Assembly: GCA_039881145.1 (NCBI GenBank)
Contig: JAYKKI010000077.1
Span: 2,922,501 to 2,986,500, forward strand
From: Druceiella hillmani
Lineage: Eukaryota; Arthropoda; Insecta; Lepidoptera; Hepialidae
Direction of reading: 5' to 3'
Length of the DNA stretch: 64,000 nucleotides
Shown piece by piece: positions 11,905 through 24,039 of this stretch (its first letter is position 1; every line of letters starts with the position of its first letter). A program made the translations under genes and the position numbers. The notes under the pieces were generated by a model. That model searched no databases. It saw nothing but the letters and a program-made list of their open reading frames with translations, and was not told where the DNA came from.

Positions 11905-13497
11905 TAATATGGGAGAAAAAGAATTTAAATAGCAGTGTCTATCTATGGAACGGAGCTTTTAGATAATTTAACTTTTAGTTTATTGCTTGACGTCTGACTT
12001 AGATCTACTGTAAAGTAATAACTCCATTGTACGGTGTCTTCGAAGTTATTACGTCTATATTCATATATATTCGTGTAAACACACACACACACAAACATAT
12101 AAATAAATTTAATGTAATACATTGAAATGCCTCTCATAAAAATAAATTACGACGAGTGTCTTACTTATTTTCCTCACTTGTTTTTTTCCACAATAATTTG
12201 GAGAGGGGAGGTGCATAGGGAAAGGAAATCTATAATTTCATTTATATTTCTATAATTTCGTTTGTAACAGGCTGATAAACTGTCAGACAGACAAACGATA
12301 AGGACAGGCAGACAAACTATAAGTCTAGGCCTGTTTTTTTTTATTTTGAAATACACGAATTAAAGTAATAAAAAGCAAATGTGGTGAACATATAATATGT
12401 ATATGGTTGACTGAAAGAAATTAAACCTATAACATTAAGTTAACTATATGTTATTATATTCTATTTAACTAGCTATGGTATGTTATTTGAATAATAATGT
12501 GCTGGTTATGTAGAAGATTCAGGAAATATATATTTTGATACATTTTGGGAACGCATTACAATATCAACATTTATGAAATTCATCTGATGGTTTTATTAAA
12601 ATCGATCTGACGATGTAACGGTTTAAGCATCTAACGTACAAATATATGTACGAAATCATTTACATGCTAAGGCATACGCACGAGCAGCAACATATGCACA
12701 TTCGCACATCTGCAACGTATATTTTTAATGTTCACATAATTACTGTAAATTATTTAAACGAGCTTAGACGTTGTAAAGGTTTATTTAATAAACATAATAA
12801 ATATAAAAACTTAACAAAATAAATTTTGGCTTCTAAGGTTTTAGCTACATGTTTGGTACTTTTCAAAAAGCTAGACGAAAGTTCCAAAAACCGGAATATA
12901 ATCAGTTAATGGTAGTTATTGCTAAGCTTCCAATATTTTGTGTATCGATAATGTTGGTATTAAAACGTAACTTCTATGGATTGAAGCAATGTAACTGATA
13001 TTAATTTGAACGTTAATTACACATGAAAAACTAATGACCCCCAATAGGACCCCCAATAGCTGAATTTGAACGTAATATAACAAAAATAATACGAAATGTT
13101 TTCAAATATCAAGAAAGTTGTTCATTGGGAACTTCAAAGGAACTTACGCTTATTGTAGACATTTACTATCAGCTCTAAGATTTATCGGTTAACAATCTAA
13201 ATCATCAACAGAGATGAATACCCATATACTGCTGGGTTCTACCAATATATACAACTTATTCACCTGAAATTGCCCCGTCTAAAGATTATTTGGTCAGAGC
13301 TCCGGGCAAATATTTACAAATTAAAAAACAATTTACTGTAAGAGGCTCTCAGAATGCCGTTATACTTCCCTTTTAATTTCACTAAATTGTTACGCTGAAA
13401 GCATAATGCTAGTGACAATATACCTTCAGCGTGCTTCCGAGGTGGTGGCAAGTCATAAGTAAATAAGATGTGTATATATATGTACATATAGAGGTAT

Positions 13498-13500
<3 letters not shown>
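11905..13500. other. Non-coding stretch upstream of the first Gr pseudogene
   Basis: No coding signal is seen. It holds an (AC)n run at about 12,079-12,093 and AT-rich sequence. Any promoter of the Gr pseudogene would lie here, but no element can be named. Confidence 0.4.

Positions 13501-13557
<57 letters not shown>
13501..13557. repeat. Compound (CA)n(TA)n microsatellite
   Basis: A CA run passes into a TA run and abuts the 5' terminus of the hAT-like element. Confidence 0.9.
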
Positions 13558-13558
<1 letters not shown>

Positions 13559-13560
<2 letters not shown>

Positions 13561-15700
13561 GGTGTCCCTTATTTTTCAAAGTTTTTATTTTGTAACGCAT
13601 ACCTTCTAATTTTTTTCATTTGGCCATAAAACACTCGAAAATAAATATTTATCTTATTTGAAGCACCGCAACCCGTGCCGAGTTGAGCGCGAAACATGTT
13701 CATACAAGTAACGCGGATGACCGGCGCGTACTCGCTCTTGTAGGCATTTGTTTCCAAGTTTTCACCGGCGTATCGCTATAATAGGCGTGCATAATAGTTT
13801 ATTTTCAAGAGTAATAAGAAAAATATTTTCTTGGTTGGTGAGATAAATCACCAAATAACGGGTGCAAAGTTGCCGTCTAATCGTCAAGTTCTCTCAGTTC
13901 TGTTTTTTAATATTCGCGAGGTAAAATTGACTGTTAATGAAAGTGCAAATCTTGTGATTCGTGAGTGCATCATATTTTGGGAAAAAGTCACCTCTATCCA
14001 CATAACAGACACCTCTATCCCACCTTCACGAACAGTCTACCAGTTCTGACGAAAGTTTGGAAGAAAATTTACCTTCCACCTCGCAATCGCAATCCGTGAC
14101 TTCGCTATCTGCTATAAAAAGAGAAAGGATGTGTTTTATTACCCTTAAACTAGTTGCAGCTTTAGATAGATAGATTTCCTATCAACAAGTCTTCTATTCA
14201 ACGAATTCGGACCTAAATGAGAAAAAAGAGAGCAGAATCGATAAAAACTGATTTTCAGAACAACGTGTCTGAAATTGTAACTATTCATTGGGATGGAAAG
14301 CAACGAAGATGAAGAAGCGGGCAATAGGTTTAAATGTGACAGATTCAAAAGAAGAACGCCTGCCAATTCTCATTTCATTCGGAGAAAAAGACCAAAGATC
14401 AAGCTGAAGCTGTTTTAAATGCCCTTTCTGATTGGGATCTCAATGACAAGGTACAGATTATGTGCTGCAACACAACGGCTTCTAATACAGGCCGCTTAAA
14501 TGGGGCTTGCGTGCTCTTGGAGCAAAAATTAGAAAGGGAATTGTTACTTTTTGTTTGCTGCCATCATATGTATGTAATAGTACTGAAATGTGTGTTTGAA
14601 TCAAAGATCCATCAAGTTATTAGCAGTCCCGATATCCCGTTATTTAAACAAATTAGAGACAATTGGAAGAACGTTAATGCAACTGCTACCGAAACATGTG
14701 ATTTTGTAAAGAAATATTTTTGTGAAACGATGATTAACGAACTTATTAATTATTATAAAAAAGAACTACTGAAATCTATTATACGTGACGATTATCGGGA
14801 GTTGATTGAACTGTGTATGGTATTTTTGGGGTTAGATAATCAAAAGAAATTTAAAATCAGACCACCTGGCGCCATGCATCAGGCAAGATGGATGGCATGA
14901 GCTACTTACTCTTTAAAGATATGCTTGCTGCAATCACAGTTTAAAATGAGTGCTAAGGACAAACGAGCACTGCAAGATGTTTGCTTATTTATTGCAATGG
15001 CTTATGTAAAGCCCTGGCTTGAGTGCAATTTGGCGGTAAAAACCCCGAATCAAGATTTATGTTTCTTAAAAACATTGAAAAACTACGAAAGAGTCGACCA
15101 AGTGATTTCTAAAGCAGCTCTGACCAAGTTCAGCCGACACTTGTGGTATTTATCAGAAGAAATAGTTTTATTTTCATTATTTCATGATGAAGTTGATACA
15201 CAAACCAAAGCTGATATCGTATCGAATTTACAAAGGGAAAGTTTGTCTGATTTTGGGAAGAGATATATTCCATCGAAGGAAGAAATATCTGCTTCTTTGT
15301 ACGGTGAGTTGAATAAGTGTTTTTTTTTCATTTTATCATTAGAAAATGTGATAATTTTGTTAATATATTTCTTTTATTGTTTCAGGAAAACGTTTGAGTG
15401 ATTTCGTGACCATCAAGAGTACATATTTACTATAGCGGTTAAAAATTGATAACGCTTTTCTCCAAGAAGACGTCTCTTCATGGGAACAAATCCCTTCCTT
15501 TCAGGAAGCTAAAAAAAAGTTATGCACTTGAAGGCAGTCAATGACACAGCAGAGAGAGGCGTGAAGCTCATGCAAGATTTTCATGGTTTAATAACTGCTG
15601 CAGAAGAACAAAAACAGTTCTTGTTACGTTGTGTACAAAAACACAGAAAGTTGTACCCAGATTGCAAGAAAGATAAACCCCACTGGATGTGTTTAGCGTT
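13559..15700 (+). pseudogene. hAT-like DNA transposon, broken transposase with a spliceable intron
   Basis: The left end 'agggtgtcccttatttttca' looks like a transposon terminus. The pieces match, in order, a transposase-like family widespread in insects and usually annotated as uncharacterised. They are VGEINHQITGAKLPSNRQVL and VIRECIIFWEK (13,831-14,049), CCNTTASNTGRLNGACVLLE and PPGAMHQARWMA (14,460-14,900), LQSQFKMSAKDKRAL and FSRHLWYLSEEIV (14,925-15,3xx), then VNDTAERGVKLMQDF and QKQFLLRCVQKHR (15,5xx-15,670). A GTGAGT donor at 15,304 and a TTTCAG acceptor ending at 15,385 frame an 82-bp intron that restores the frame (SLYG to KRLSDFV). Several stops and frameshifts kill it. The residue before TTASNTG is N where the family usually has D. 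No matching right terminus is seen, so the 3' end seems cut. The hAT assignment is tentative. Confidence 0.7.
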
Positions 15701-15704
15701 GAAG

Positions 15705-15955
15705 TCACCTCCAATGATGAAGCGACAATTTAATTTTTTGAAAAGTATATTCATTGGCATAAATATTGTGTCTATGTGGGCAATAGATTACACTTACAAT
15801 GAGTTTTTGTTTAGTTGTCTCATCCGTTACGATTGTAGCTTGGATATAGTAAGTCACAATTTTTTCCGCTTCAAAATGTTTGATACAGTTTTTAATAATA
15901 ACAGAACTACCTCCATGAGCCATAATAGTCATATTATCATTAAATTCATATTAGG
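15705..15955 (-). pseudogene. Jockey-type non-LTR retrotransposon endonuclease fragment
   Basis: The minus strand reads AHGGSSVIIKNCIKHF, YYIQATIVTDE, then IVSVIYCPHRHNIYANEYT. The order 'GG-AIIIK--I-H', 'YIQAT', 'YCPPRH' is a recognisable internal part of the apurinic endonuclease domain of jockey-clade elements. The catalytic 'GGDFNAKH' segment that would follow is not present, and the fragment fades into unrelated sequence at about 15,700. It lies antisense against the decayed 3' end of the hAT-like element and may be what truncated it. Confidence 0.65.
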
Positions 15956-16524
15956 ATGAATTGAAGGATAAGTTGAGTAGTTTTTGTAACCAATAAATGA
16001 CTCTTTAGTAAAATGTGCTTCTGATATAAGACATATGTCAATGTTTTATGTGCACAGGATTGCTTTTAGTTCATATTGGTTCTGTAGCAATCCATTGGGA
16101 TTTCATTTCATAATTCGTAGGGAAGTCATTGTTAGTTTTCAGAGACTTTAATTCTTCTCTCAATAATATTGAGTCGCTGGTTTTGAACTTTTAGCATCTG
16201 CATAACTTGTATTAACATATTATCATTACTTGGTGTTTGCTTAGTTACAGGGATATTATCAGAACCAGCTTGGTCGTATGTTCTTTCGGAATTTTTGGTT
16301 TTATGGCCTCAATCTGAATTCTAAGTGGATATTCTTATCATTTTATTAGTTTTTATCTGTTGTTTAGTTTTGTTTTTGCTGTCTCTCAGTTTTTGAAGTT
16401 CACAGCAACTGCTCAAACTTGGGGAAGGAGTTTTCCTTTTCCGAATTTGAGCACTAACTGTGCTAAAATTGTTCTAATTGAACGACAACATCATGAATTT
16501 AATAATCTGGTTATGTAAAAAGTA

Positions 16525-17049
16525 CCCTGCCAAATCAAAAACTATAAGTTGATTGACACAATCATTAATATCGAGTATGCAGTCCACTATCCACAAGAAT
16601 TTTTAAATTCGCTTAATTCTTCTAGCTTGTCATCTCCCGAACTATCATTAAAAGTCGATACGCCTATTGCGCTTTTAAGAGATTTAAGCCCTAAGCTTAT
16701 GGGCAATGGCCTAAGGCTACTAATTAAATATTTAAAAGACCAATTAATTATAGCGACCATCCTCACTGGACTACGTTAACTATAGATAACAACAGAAATT
16801 ACAAAATACAGAAGGGCGCGACATAAAATTACAAAAAAAATGTTAAAAAGATGTAATTAAACACAAAAAATTATACAAACAATATAAAATGAAAATATAT
16901 CTAAACAAAAATTAAAATTACAAATAATTCCCGCGGCTTCATGTACATTTAAAAAAAAGTGTGATTTTTTCAGTTCAGGAGAGTGATAAAAATTTACATA
17001 TTGATATTTTAATGATATTCAACGCTAGTGAAGCCACGGGCACAGCTAG
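16525..17049 (+). mobile_element. Helitron relic: helicase C-terminus and 3' terminus
   Basis: 16,549-16,779 encodes YPQEFLNSLNSSSL, SLKVDTPIALLRDL, NGLRLLIKYL and IIATILTGLR. This is the C-terminal part of a Pif1-type helicase as found in Helitron Rep/Hel proteins. An in-frame stop replaces the downstream motif. The element then has an inverted pair, 'cccgcggcttca' at about 16,930 and 'tgaagccacgggc' at about 17,030. It ends with CTAG at 17,046-17,049 followed by T, the CTRR-type end expected for Helitrons. Rep and most of the helicase are missing. It sits between the hAT-like element and the orphan Gr exon. Confidence 0.7.
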
Positions 17050-17443
17050 TTTTCAATAAAAGGCAAATATAATTAAAAGATTTAAATCTGTACTGAAAGT
17101 GAACGCGCTTATACATACCTATTATATCTTCAATGCGACGAGAAAAGCGTCACTTTATTCATATACACATAAATTAAGAACACTTGCAAGGAATAATAAT
17201 CAATTTAAAAGTTGGCATTACTTTCGAAACGCATTCGCACTATTTAAGGTAAAAAAATGAAAAGTATTTTACTTACCTCCGAGCAGAACACATGTTTAAA
17301 GAATTTCATTAGTTTTTTTTCCTTTTGAGGCATAGAAATCTATAAATTCATAATAATGGTAAAAACGCATTTCTGTATATATTTTTGCACAATTTTTATG
17401 CCCAGATACATGAAAATTATAAGCAGCTAAAACATTTTTTCAG

Positions 17444-17625
17444 CGGTCAATTTGCAGTTAAAAATGGAGGACCTCAATCACATACTGTCGACACCAGGAG
17501 TAGGTGAATTCACCGTTCTTCATCTTTTCACGCTGAATGCATCGCTGCTACTTGGCTTTCTGAGTTTCTCTACCACGATATTAATAGTTGTATTTCAGTT
17601 TTATTTTCTGAAAAAGAATGTTTGA
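17444..17625 (+). pseudogene. Orphan last exon of a gustatory receptor
   Basis: A TTTTTTCAG acceptor ends at 17,443, and the following frame (entry phase 1) is open to TGA at 17,623-17,625. It reads VNLQLKMEDLNHIL, GEFTVLHLFTLNASL, then STTILIVVFQFYFLKK. This aligns along its length with exon 4 of the intact Gr at 34.8 kb, including phase and the TM7 signature (TTILIVVFQF for TTYVIVMIQF). No exons 1 to 3 can be found upstream on the plus strand, where transposon relics now lie. It is therefore a remnant unless a very long intron carries it. The sequence itself has no lesion, so a real gene whose other exons I failed to recognise cannot be excluded. Confidence 0.7.
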
Positions 17626-18146
17626 ATGAATTGCTATAGAATACTTGAAACATAATTAATTTATAATGAGTCATTGTGTATGAAAATGTGATCACTTTCA
17701 GTTTTTAAATTCTTCTAAATATTAAAGTGTTGTAGTTATTAAAACTCTGTATTAATTTCCTCATCGTTAGATTTTTTCTGATTCCACATACACCATAAGG
17801 GAGTGTTATTACTTTTCACTTAACATATGCCTAAGTACTAATCGCCAGCATCGATATATCCGTCATAATGGCTTAATTTATGAAATGATTAAGAAGGTTA
17901 AAGCAAGTAGATCGCACATTTTTTCTAATATAAATTTAATGCTCTGACACAAAATGATGAAGATTTGTCATAGAAATTTCAATAATAGAAAATTTGTAGG
18001 GAAAAATCATTGAGCTTTAGTTATAAAACAACGGTAAGCTTTAGTTTTTTATTTAATTCTTAACATTTTTGGAATATATTCTCTCGAGGCGAAAAAACTC
18101 ACAGCCAATTAGTATTTCGTAACTTTAAATATTATATTTTATGTAA

Positions 18147-18150
<4 letters not shown>

Positions 18151-18189
<39 letters not shown>
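18151..18189. repeat. (TA)n microsatellite
   Basis: A run of about 40 bp of alternating AT. Confidence 0.9.
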
Positions 18190-18194
<5 letters not shown>

Positions 18195-18864
18195 AAATAT
18201 ATTATATTATATAATCATTACTTTTATCGATATTGATATGTTGATTTTTCTCTTGAGTAAATTTGTTACTAGAATCTTTTAATATTTTTCAATCGAAGCT
18301 AATATTATCTACATATATAAAATCCAATATTTGAGTGTTTCTAGTCCATGTGCTAAGTCACACATCAACCAAGGTCAAGCAATGACTTCAGTGGTCTTCG
18401 GTGCGCGTATATTACAACCAGGATTGAGCATGAGGATAGAGAGAGAGGAAGGGCATGTAGGCAGAGGATTTGTTTTTAGGTAACATAACCGGAATATTGC
18501 TTTGCTCCCATCATAGAAAGCTGTTTTTTTAAACATAAAATAACACATAAAATAACACGACAACGACTATTTTAGTGAAAGGGGAAGAACTAAGAGATGT
18601 AAAATCATTGCTGCCATTGTCCGGCGATCTTTATATGAAATCTGGTAGCGCCATTTTTTTTACAATTTCAAATTTCACAGTTTTGGATAAATGCATATGA
18701 TTTTGTGAATATTTTACTATATATTTTGAGAACTTACACTATATCTCTCAAACTATCTCCCAATATATTATATAAAACGTAGCTTCGGAATTTCTATATC
18801 TTGTAATCGATATCCATACGTAAATAGATATATAAAACCAGAAGGATTTTAATCTAAATTTTGC

Positions 18865-18966
18865 TTTTGTAACATATTCATCTAATTTTTTTGTAACATA
18901 TTCATGTAATTTTTTTTGTAACATATTCATCTAATTTTTTTGTAACATATTCATCTAATTTTTTTG
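18865..18966. repeat. Minisatellite, about 24-bp unit, four copies
   Basis: The unit 'ttttgtaacatattcatcta' plus a T-run is repeated four times. One copy has 'catgta' instead of 'catcta', and the T-run length varies. Confidence 0.9.
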
Positions 18967-19837
18967 GTTTTTTTAAATAGTGAGAAATGAGTGTAAATAT
19001 ATTTCTAGTTTTTAGGACGAACGTTTTCAAAGAAAAAGCACTAGGATGGACAAATGGACGGACAAGTAAAGATTTTGCCCATTATTTTTTTTTATTTTAA
19101 ATATATAACCCTGAACACATAGAAGATCCTTTTATCAAATTTTGAATACGTAACATGGGTAATATCATATTTTATTGCTGAACGGTTATAAATATAGAAG
19201 AATAAGTACAAATTGTCTTCCAAATTGTTATATTACTAACAATTTTTAATTTACGTTAATTATTATTAATAATAATTTATTTAATTTTAAAGTTACTTTT
19301 TAAATGTTCCCCGTTTTATGTAATGGAAGTCATAATTCTACATTGAAATCGGTACAGTGATTAGAAATTTTACTGGCAGAAAGGGAAGAATGACACAATT
19401 TGCATTCTTAATTTCTCTTCATTCGTATTGACTTCGGAAAGTAAATGAGGTGTGTCTTACGTGACTCTCTCCTACTGCAACAATGCAGGTGCAGTTTTAG
19501 TAAACTGCAAATGTTGAAGCTAGGAAAGGTGAAGGATTATGTCGTTATTGATTTATATTATTATCATTTTACGTGTTCCAAACATGTAGAGTTTTTTAAT
19601 TACGGCCCCAGTTAAAACTTGTACATCTAGTTTGATCCCATATTTCCTCCAGGATAGTGGTGCTTATCCTGCTTAATAAATTTCTTACTAAAATACATCT
19701 CTGCCTGCTTAGATTGAACAGTTCAATAATAATAACCGATTAATTACTTGCACTCGTTTTTAAAATGATATTTAAAAACTATTCATCACTGTGTTATTTA
19801 AAATATTAAAATAAGCAAATTGCAATATATTGAAGTA

Positions 19838-19892
19838 CACAATTTCTACATATGATATAAAATTAACTTTTATAACATATGTAGAAATTGTG
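19838..19892. repeat. Short hairpin
   Basis: Perfect 17-bp arms (cacaatttctacatatg / catatgtagaaattgtg) flank a 21-nt loop. A further partial copy of the right arm follows directly. Confidence 0.85.
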
Positions 19893-20239
19893 TAGAAATT
19901 GTGTTTTGAACAACTGCGTGAATGTCATATCAAAACGTATTACACTTCTTACAGTAATAAAAATATAAAGTGGCATGACAATGCATTTCCGCGTGCAGTG
20001 TTAAAAAACGTTTTCGATACTCTTATTGAGGTGTCTGTCACATAATCTGGACCCTATGTTTAGTTGTAAAAGTTATGTGATTTTTTTATATTAAATGTAT
20101 TTTGGTTTGAATTAGACGATTATGTGAATTTGATATTTGAAAAGTAGTTATTAAACTTCTACTTATCGTTATCAATATGCATTGATCTCATGTATGAAGT
20201 TATAATTTTGACTTGCAGATAATTTGTTTATACATACAA

Positions 20240-20323
20240 GACATATAATGTAAAATATTTATAAAATATTTATAGACATATAATGTAAAATATTTATAGA
20301 CATATAATGTAAATAATTTATAG
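20240..20323. repeat. Minisatellite, about 25-bp unit
   Basis: Three copies of 'gacatataatgtaaa' plus 'atatttata', the first with an 11-bp internal duplication. Confidence 0.9.
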
Positions 20324-22569
20324 TGAATTGATCGACATATGAAGCCAATGGAAAAAGTATGCAATTTCTAAAATAATAACTTGATATTGGGAACGATAGT
20401 AAATATCTTTATTTTTTTCTTTAATTTAATTCAAATTATTAACCCTTTTGTGGGAAATGTCATTGATTGTGTTTGGCATTAACACTGTATTTGTTTCTGG
20501 TAATTGGTAATTGTTTACTCTCCTATTTCATACTCGCTCTCTTGCCTATCTTATTTATTAAACACACAGACTGCTTGAATTTCAATATCGATGTCAGTTG
20601 GTATTCAACAAAAGACCTATTGTTTTGTTTTATATATATTGATTCACGACGTATAGTTAATAACAATATGTTAATCGTTTTTCTTTTTATTTCATCATAT
20701 CATTGGTAGTGGTAATAAATTTTGAGTTTGAGAAACGATGACGTGAAAATAATTTGGGATATAGATTAATATTAAATTGGGAAATAGATTAATTTACTTT
20801 TAATAAATTCTAAATGAAGTGCCAACTAAAATTTGCATGTGTGGTAAAAATATACTTACAAATTATATCAACCAGTGAGGAAAGGTATGCCTATGAAACA
20901 TTAAGCCATACGATCCTGAAAATATTGACAGAACAATTATATATTTATTTATTATAAATGAAAATTTTAAAATATGATTTCACTTATTCATATGTTTAAA
21001 ATGGGTCATTATTAAGTAACCTGAATACAGATTATTTAGTAATATATAATATATATTAAATAAATGAAATTATATTTTTCTTCATGCCATAGTCATGCCT
21101 CGATACGGAAACATCTTTTTTAAATAATGACACAATTCCAAATAATATTTGTAAAATTCTGAAAAATGCTGAAAAGAAAGAACTTACAATTGATTCGAAG
21201 ACTTTGTGCTAAGGTCTTCAGTATCATTTTGTTTTTTGTTCAAATGCATAAAAAATGAGAAAGAATGGGAAAAACGTTAGATACAGCATGTAATTTGTAT
21301 ACTGGATCTTAAATAAATATTTCTGAAGTATTTAAAAACATTCAAAATATGATTCAGCGCAAGAAAATGTCTTCTTGTATGTAGCATATTTTCTGTGACT
21401 GTGTAGTTTCTTGTCCATCATATCTCAAAATATTATTTGCGTAATCGGATTTGAAAAATCGTCAATTATTTTAATTCACCATACAAATAATACAAATCAC
21501 GACTTATTTGAAGTTTAAAGGCTATTTACCATTATTTTCCACATAACATATTTTGCTACATATTTACAAGGTATATAATTTTCCGGAACATAACTTAAGT
21601 TCCTAATGACAAATTTCTTACAAATGAGGCAATGAAGGAAAAATAGAGATGAATATATTAAAATTATCCCAAATATATGTTCGACTGTATGCCTTTGATT
21701 CAATAACCTTTGAAATATTTTGCTGCTTAACCTGGACTATCATATGAACATGTTAATAAATTAGTTATCAAAGAATATAGGTATGTTACTAACCAGAGAA
21801 TCACTAATATATGTGTAGCAGCACCGCTTTTTGGTGTTCAATACCTTTAAAATTAATTTCCCAAAACCTTCATTGTTAAATAATAACTAAAATGAGAATA
21901 GGCGTGTTATATTTTTTGGTAACCGATTTTATTTAGTTAGTATTAATATAATCACACTTATACAACAACGGCAAATATTAATATTTTTCCAATTTTAAAA
22001 CCGAATTTCAACACTGGTCGGGTAAGTTAACGAGAATGAAAGTGTACAATGATTTTAGCTTCTACATGCAGCTTAATCCAGACAGCAATAGCTAGTGATT
22101 ACAAATTCATGTCTACCATTATTTTGCCCTTTGGCATGCATATTAGCTGCTCCACTGCCACTCATGGTAAATCAAATATTGATAGTCGAATTAAGCGATG
22201 AAATTAATTTTGGAATATTTTTTTAGCTTTTGACACGCTTGCTTCTTCTGCTCCTCCCCTCAGTCGATGTGCACTAGAAGTAAACAATTTGGGATGCACT
22301 TAGTACGAATAATTTAATCGAATACCATCGATAAATTTGACAACTAAAGGTTCAGTAACCTTAGGGACAGTCTTTTGTAAAATAATATATCCTACAACAC
22401 AAATATTATCCTCATAATGGATTGTGACAAATTGTCTCACGAACTGACACTGAATCTTGTGAGCGACAAATACGATGTTTATTTATTTCATTCGTGGTTG
22501 TATTATTGCATTCAGGATTTTATTACTTTTGTTATGTTATCTATAGAAGTAAAATTTGTACAATTTAAT

Positions 22570-22865
22570 ACTAAACATAGCTTTGAATATATTTGGCGTT
22601 AATTTTGTAGAAATTCATTATTCACAATTAAATGAAACTACGTGATGTAGTATTATTTCTACTATCTTTAATTTCTTTACCACGACCTAGGTTTCGTTGT
22701 ATTATAACATCTTCAGGTGGGATATAAGCAAAGATAGCCAATCTTTGCTTATATCCCACCTGAAGATGTTGTAATACAACGAAACCTAAGTCGTGGTAAA
22801 GAAATTAAAGATAGTAGAAATAATACTACATCACGTAGTTTCATTTAATTGTGACTAAACATAGC
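22570..22865 (-). repeat. Fold-back element, complete, with 12-bp target-site duplication
   Basis: The element spans 22,582-22,853. It starts with an asymmetric tail of about 35 bp ('tttgaatatatttggcg' to 'attcattatt'). Two arms of about 115 bp follow that are almost perfect reverse complements, meeting near 22,745. Flanking 12-bp direct repeats ACTAAACATAGC lie at 22,570-22,581 and 22,854-22,865. Both arms carry the 'gatagt' variant where other copies have 'gaaagt'. Orientation is given by the tail and is opposite to the copies at 35.2, 41.8 and 54.3 kb. There is no coding capacity. The long target-site duplication suggests insertion by target-primed reverse transcription rather than by a cut-and-paste transposase. 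Confidence 0.9.
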
Positions 22866-23668
22866 GATATAAATAAATTACGAGGACCAAAAATTATAAT
22901 GTTTACACAAAATGTGAAAAAAAATCTAAATATGCGTTTTTATAAAAGAGCGCAAACGATTTTTTTTACAGTTTTACGGGACATCTAAAATGAGTGGGAA
23001 TAATTATTTTAAAAATTTGTATCATTGTTGATTACGGCAAATTATGTGTGTATATAAATTTATATATGGTATTAGGCGTGTAATTGACCAAACGGCAAGA
23101 GTGGACAAATTGATCCATTTGGAAGTTACTTAGTCTCTTTTATATAGTTTTGTCTTTTATATAGAAATTATTTTTCAATTATCACTTTATATGTCTGATT
23201 AAAATATCGGATATAGACAAAGCAAATATAAATATAAACACGTACGATATGTTTTGATTTACAATTTTTTTCCATGCCGGAAGAAATAATACCTATTTTT
23301 ATAAAAATTAACGTCAAATATACCGTGGCGTCAGGATTTACGTTACATTAACGATCGTATCAATTTTTAATACGTTTTTCAGAAATGAGAATATGAAAGT
23401 CGCATACGAAATTATAGAAATGATTTATGGAATTTATGGCCACAAATAATTGTCTCTCGAATACTAAATTACACTACGACGACACAGGTTGTAATCTATT
23501 TATTTTACCTCTGAAGGAAATGGCCGCTGATCACTTATCAGTTTAATTCAAGAAATTTACTGACTTACGCCGGGTTTTGAATAAAATATATGAAGTTGGT
23601 AATTTGAAAAAGATTCCCATTCCATATTTTATTACTTTCTTTTATTTCAACAAAATTATATATAACTT

Positions 23669-23761
<93 letters not shown>

Positions 23762-24030
23762 TTATATACATTACTTCATATTTTTGGGTTAAAAATATTT
23801 TGTCTGCTCGGAATAAGTGTATACAAAATACTCAGAAAGGAAAGCCATATCCTTTTTATAATACAAAGTGTAGTGAAACCATTCTATAAAAAATCTGTCA
23901 AGCACGGCTGGAACTCGCACTACGAAAGTTCCGCACACATTTGATCATTTATAAACATTTAATGCTGCATAATATTCCCATTGAACTATTTACTAAATTT
24001 TAATTTTATAACGAAAATAAATTACCTACT
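22866..24030. other. Non-coding with a long (TA)n microsatellite
   Basis: Nothing coding is seen. The TA run occupies about 23,672-23,766. Open frames over it are microsatellite translations. Confidence 0.6.
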
Positions 24031-24039
24031 ATAACTTTT

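Larger units (their letters stand above)
17630..22569. other. Non-coding, AT-rich
   Basis: I see no gene in about 5 kb. Open frames at 18,375, 18,748, 20,467 and 21,515 lack any domain. The stretch contains a TA microsatellite, two minisatellites and a hairpin, listed separately. A stretch at about 18,308-18,560 has a junction-like start ('acatatataaaatccaatat') that could be a degraded non-autonomous Helitron, but this is weak. Confidence 0.45.

Noticed and set aside
17280..17336. Minus-strand mini-exon reading MPQKEKKLMKFFKHVFCSE before a GTAAGT donor
   Set aside because: The donor looks good, but no promoter, partner exon or homology is seen, and a single donor match in AT-rich DNA is weak evidence.
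20467..20709. 80-residue hydrophobic open frame
   Set aside because: AT-rich DNA readily gives Phe, Leu and Ile runs. No Gr motif, splice site or paralogue supports it.
22582..22853. Fold-back elements read as a CRISPR-like array or as plain MITEs
   Set aside because: There are no regularly spaced units, and the host is an insect. The plain MITE reading conflicts with the 9-16-bp target duplications and the one-sided tail, though it is not fully excluded.
23565..23792. Open frames of alternating Tyr-Ile on both strands (also at 9.5, 13.4, 27.1, 38.0, 38.8, 51.0 and 53.3 kb)
   Set aside because: They are translations of (TA)n and (CA)n microsatellites and carry no protein signal.
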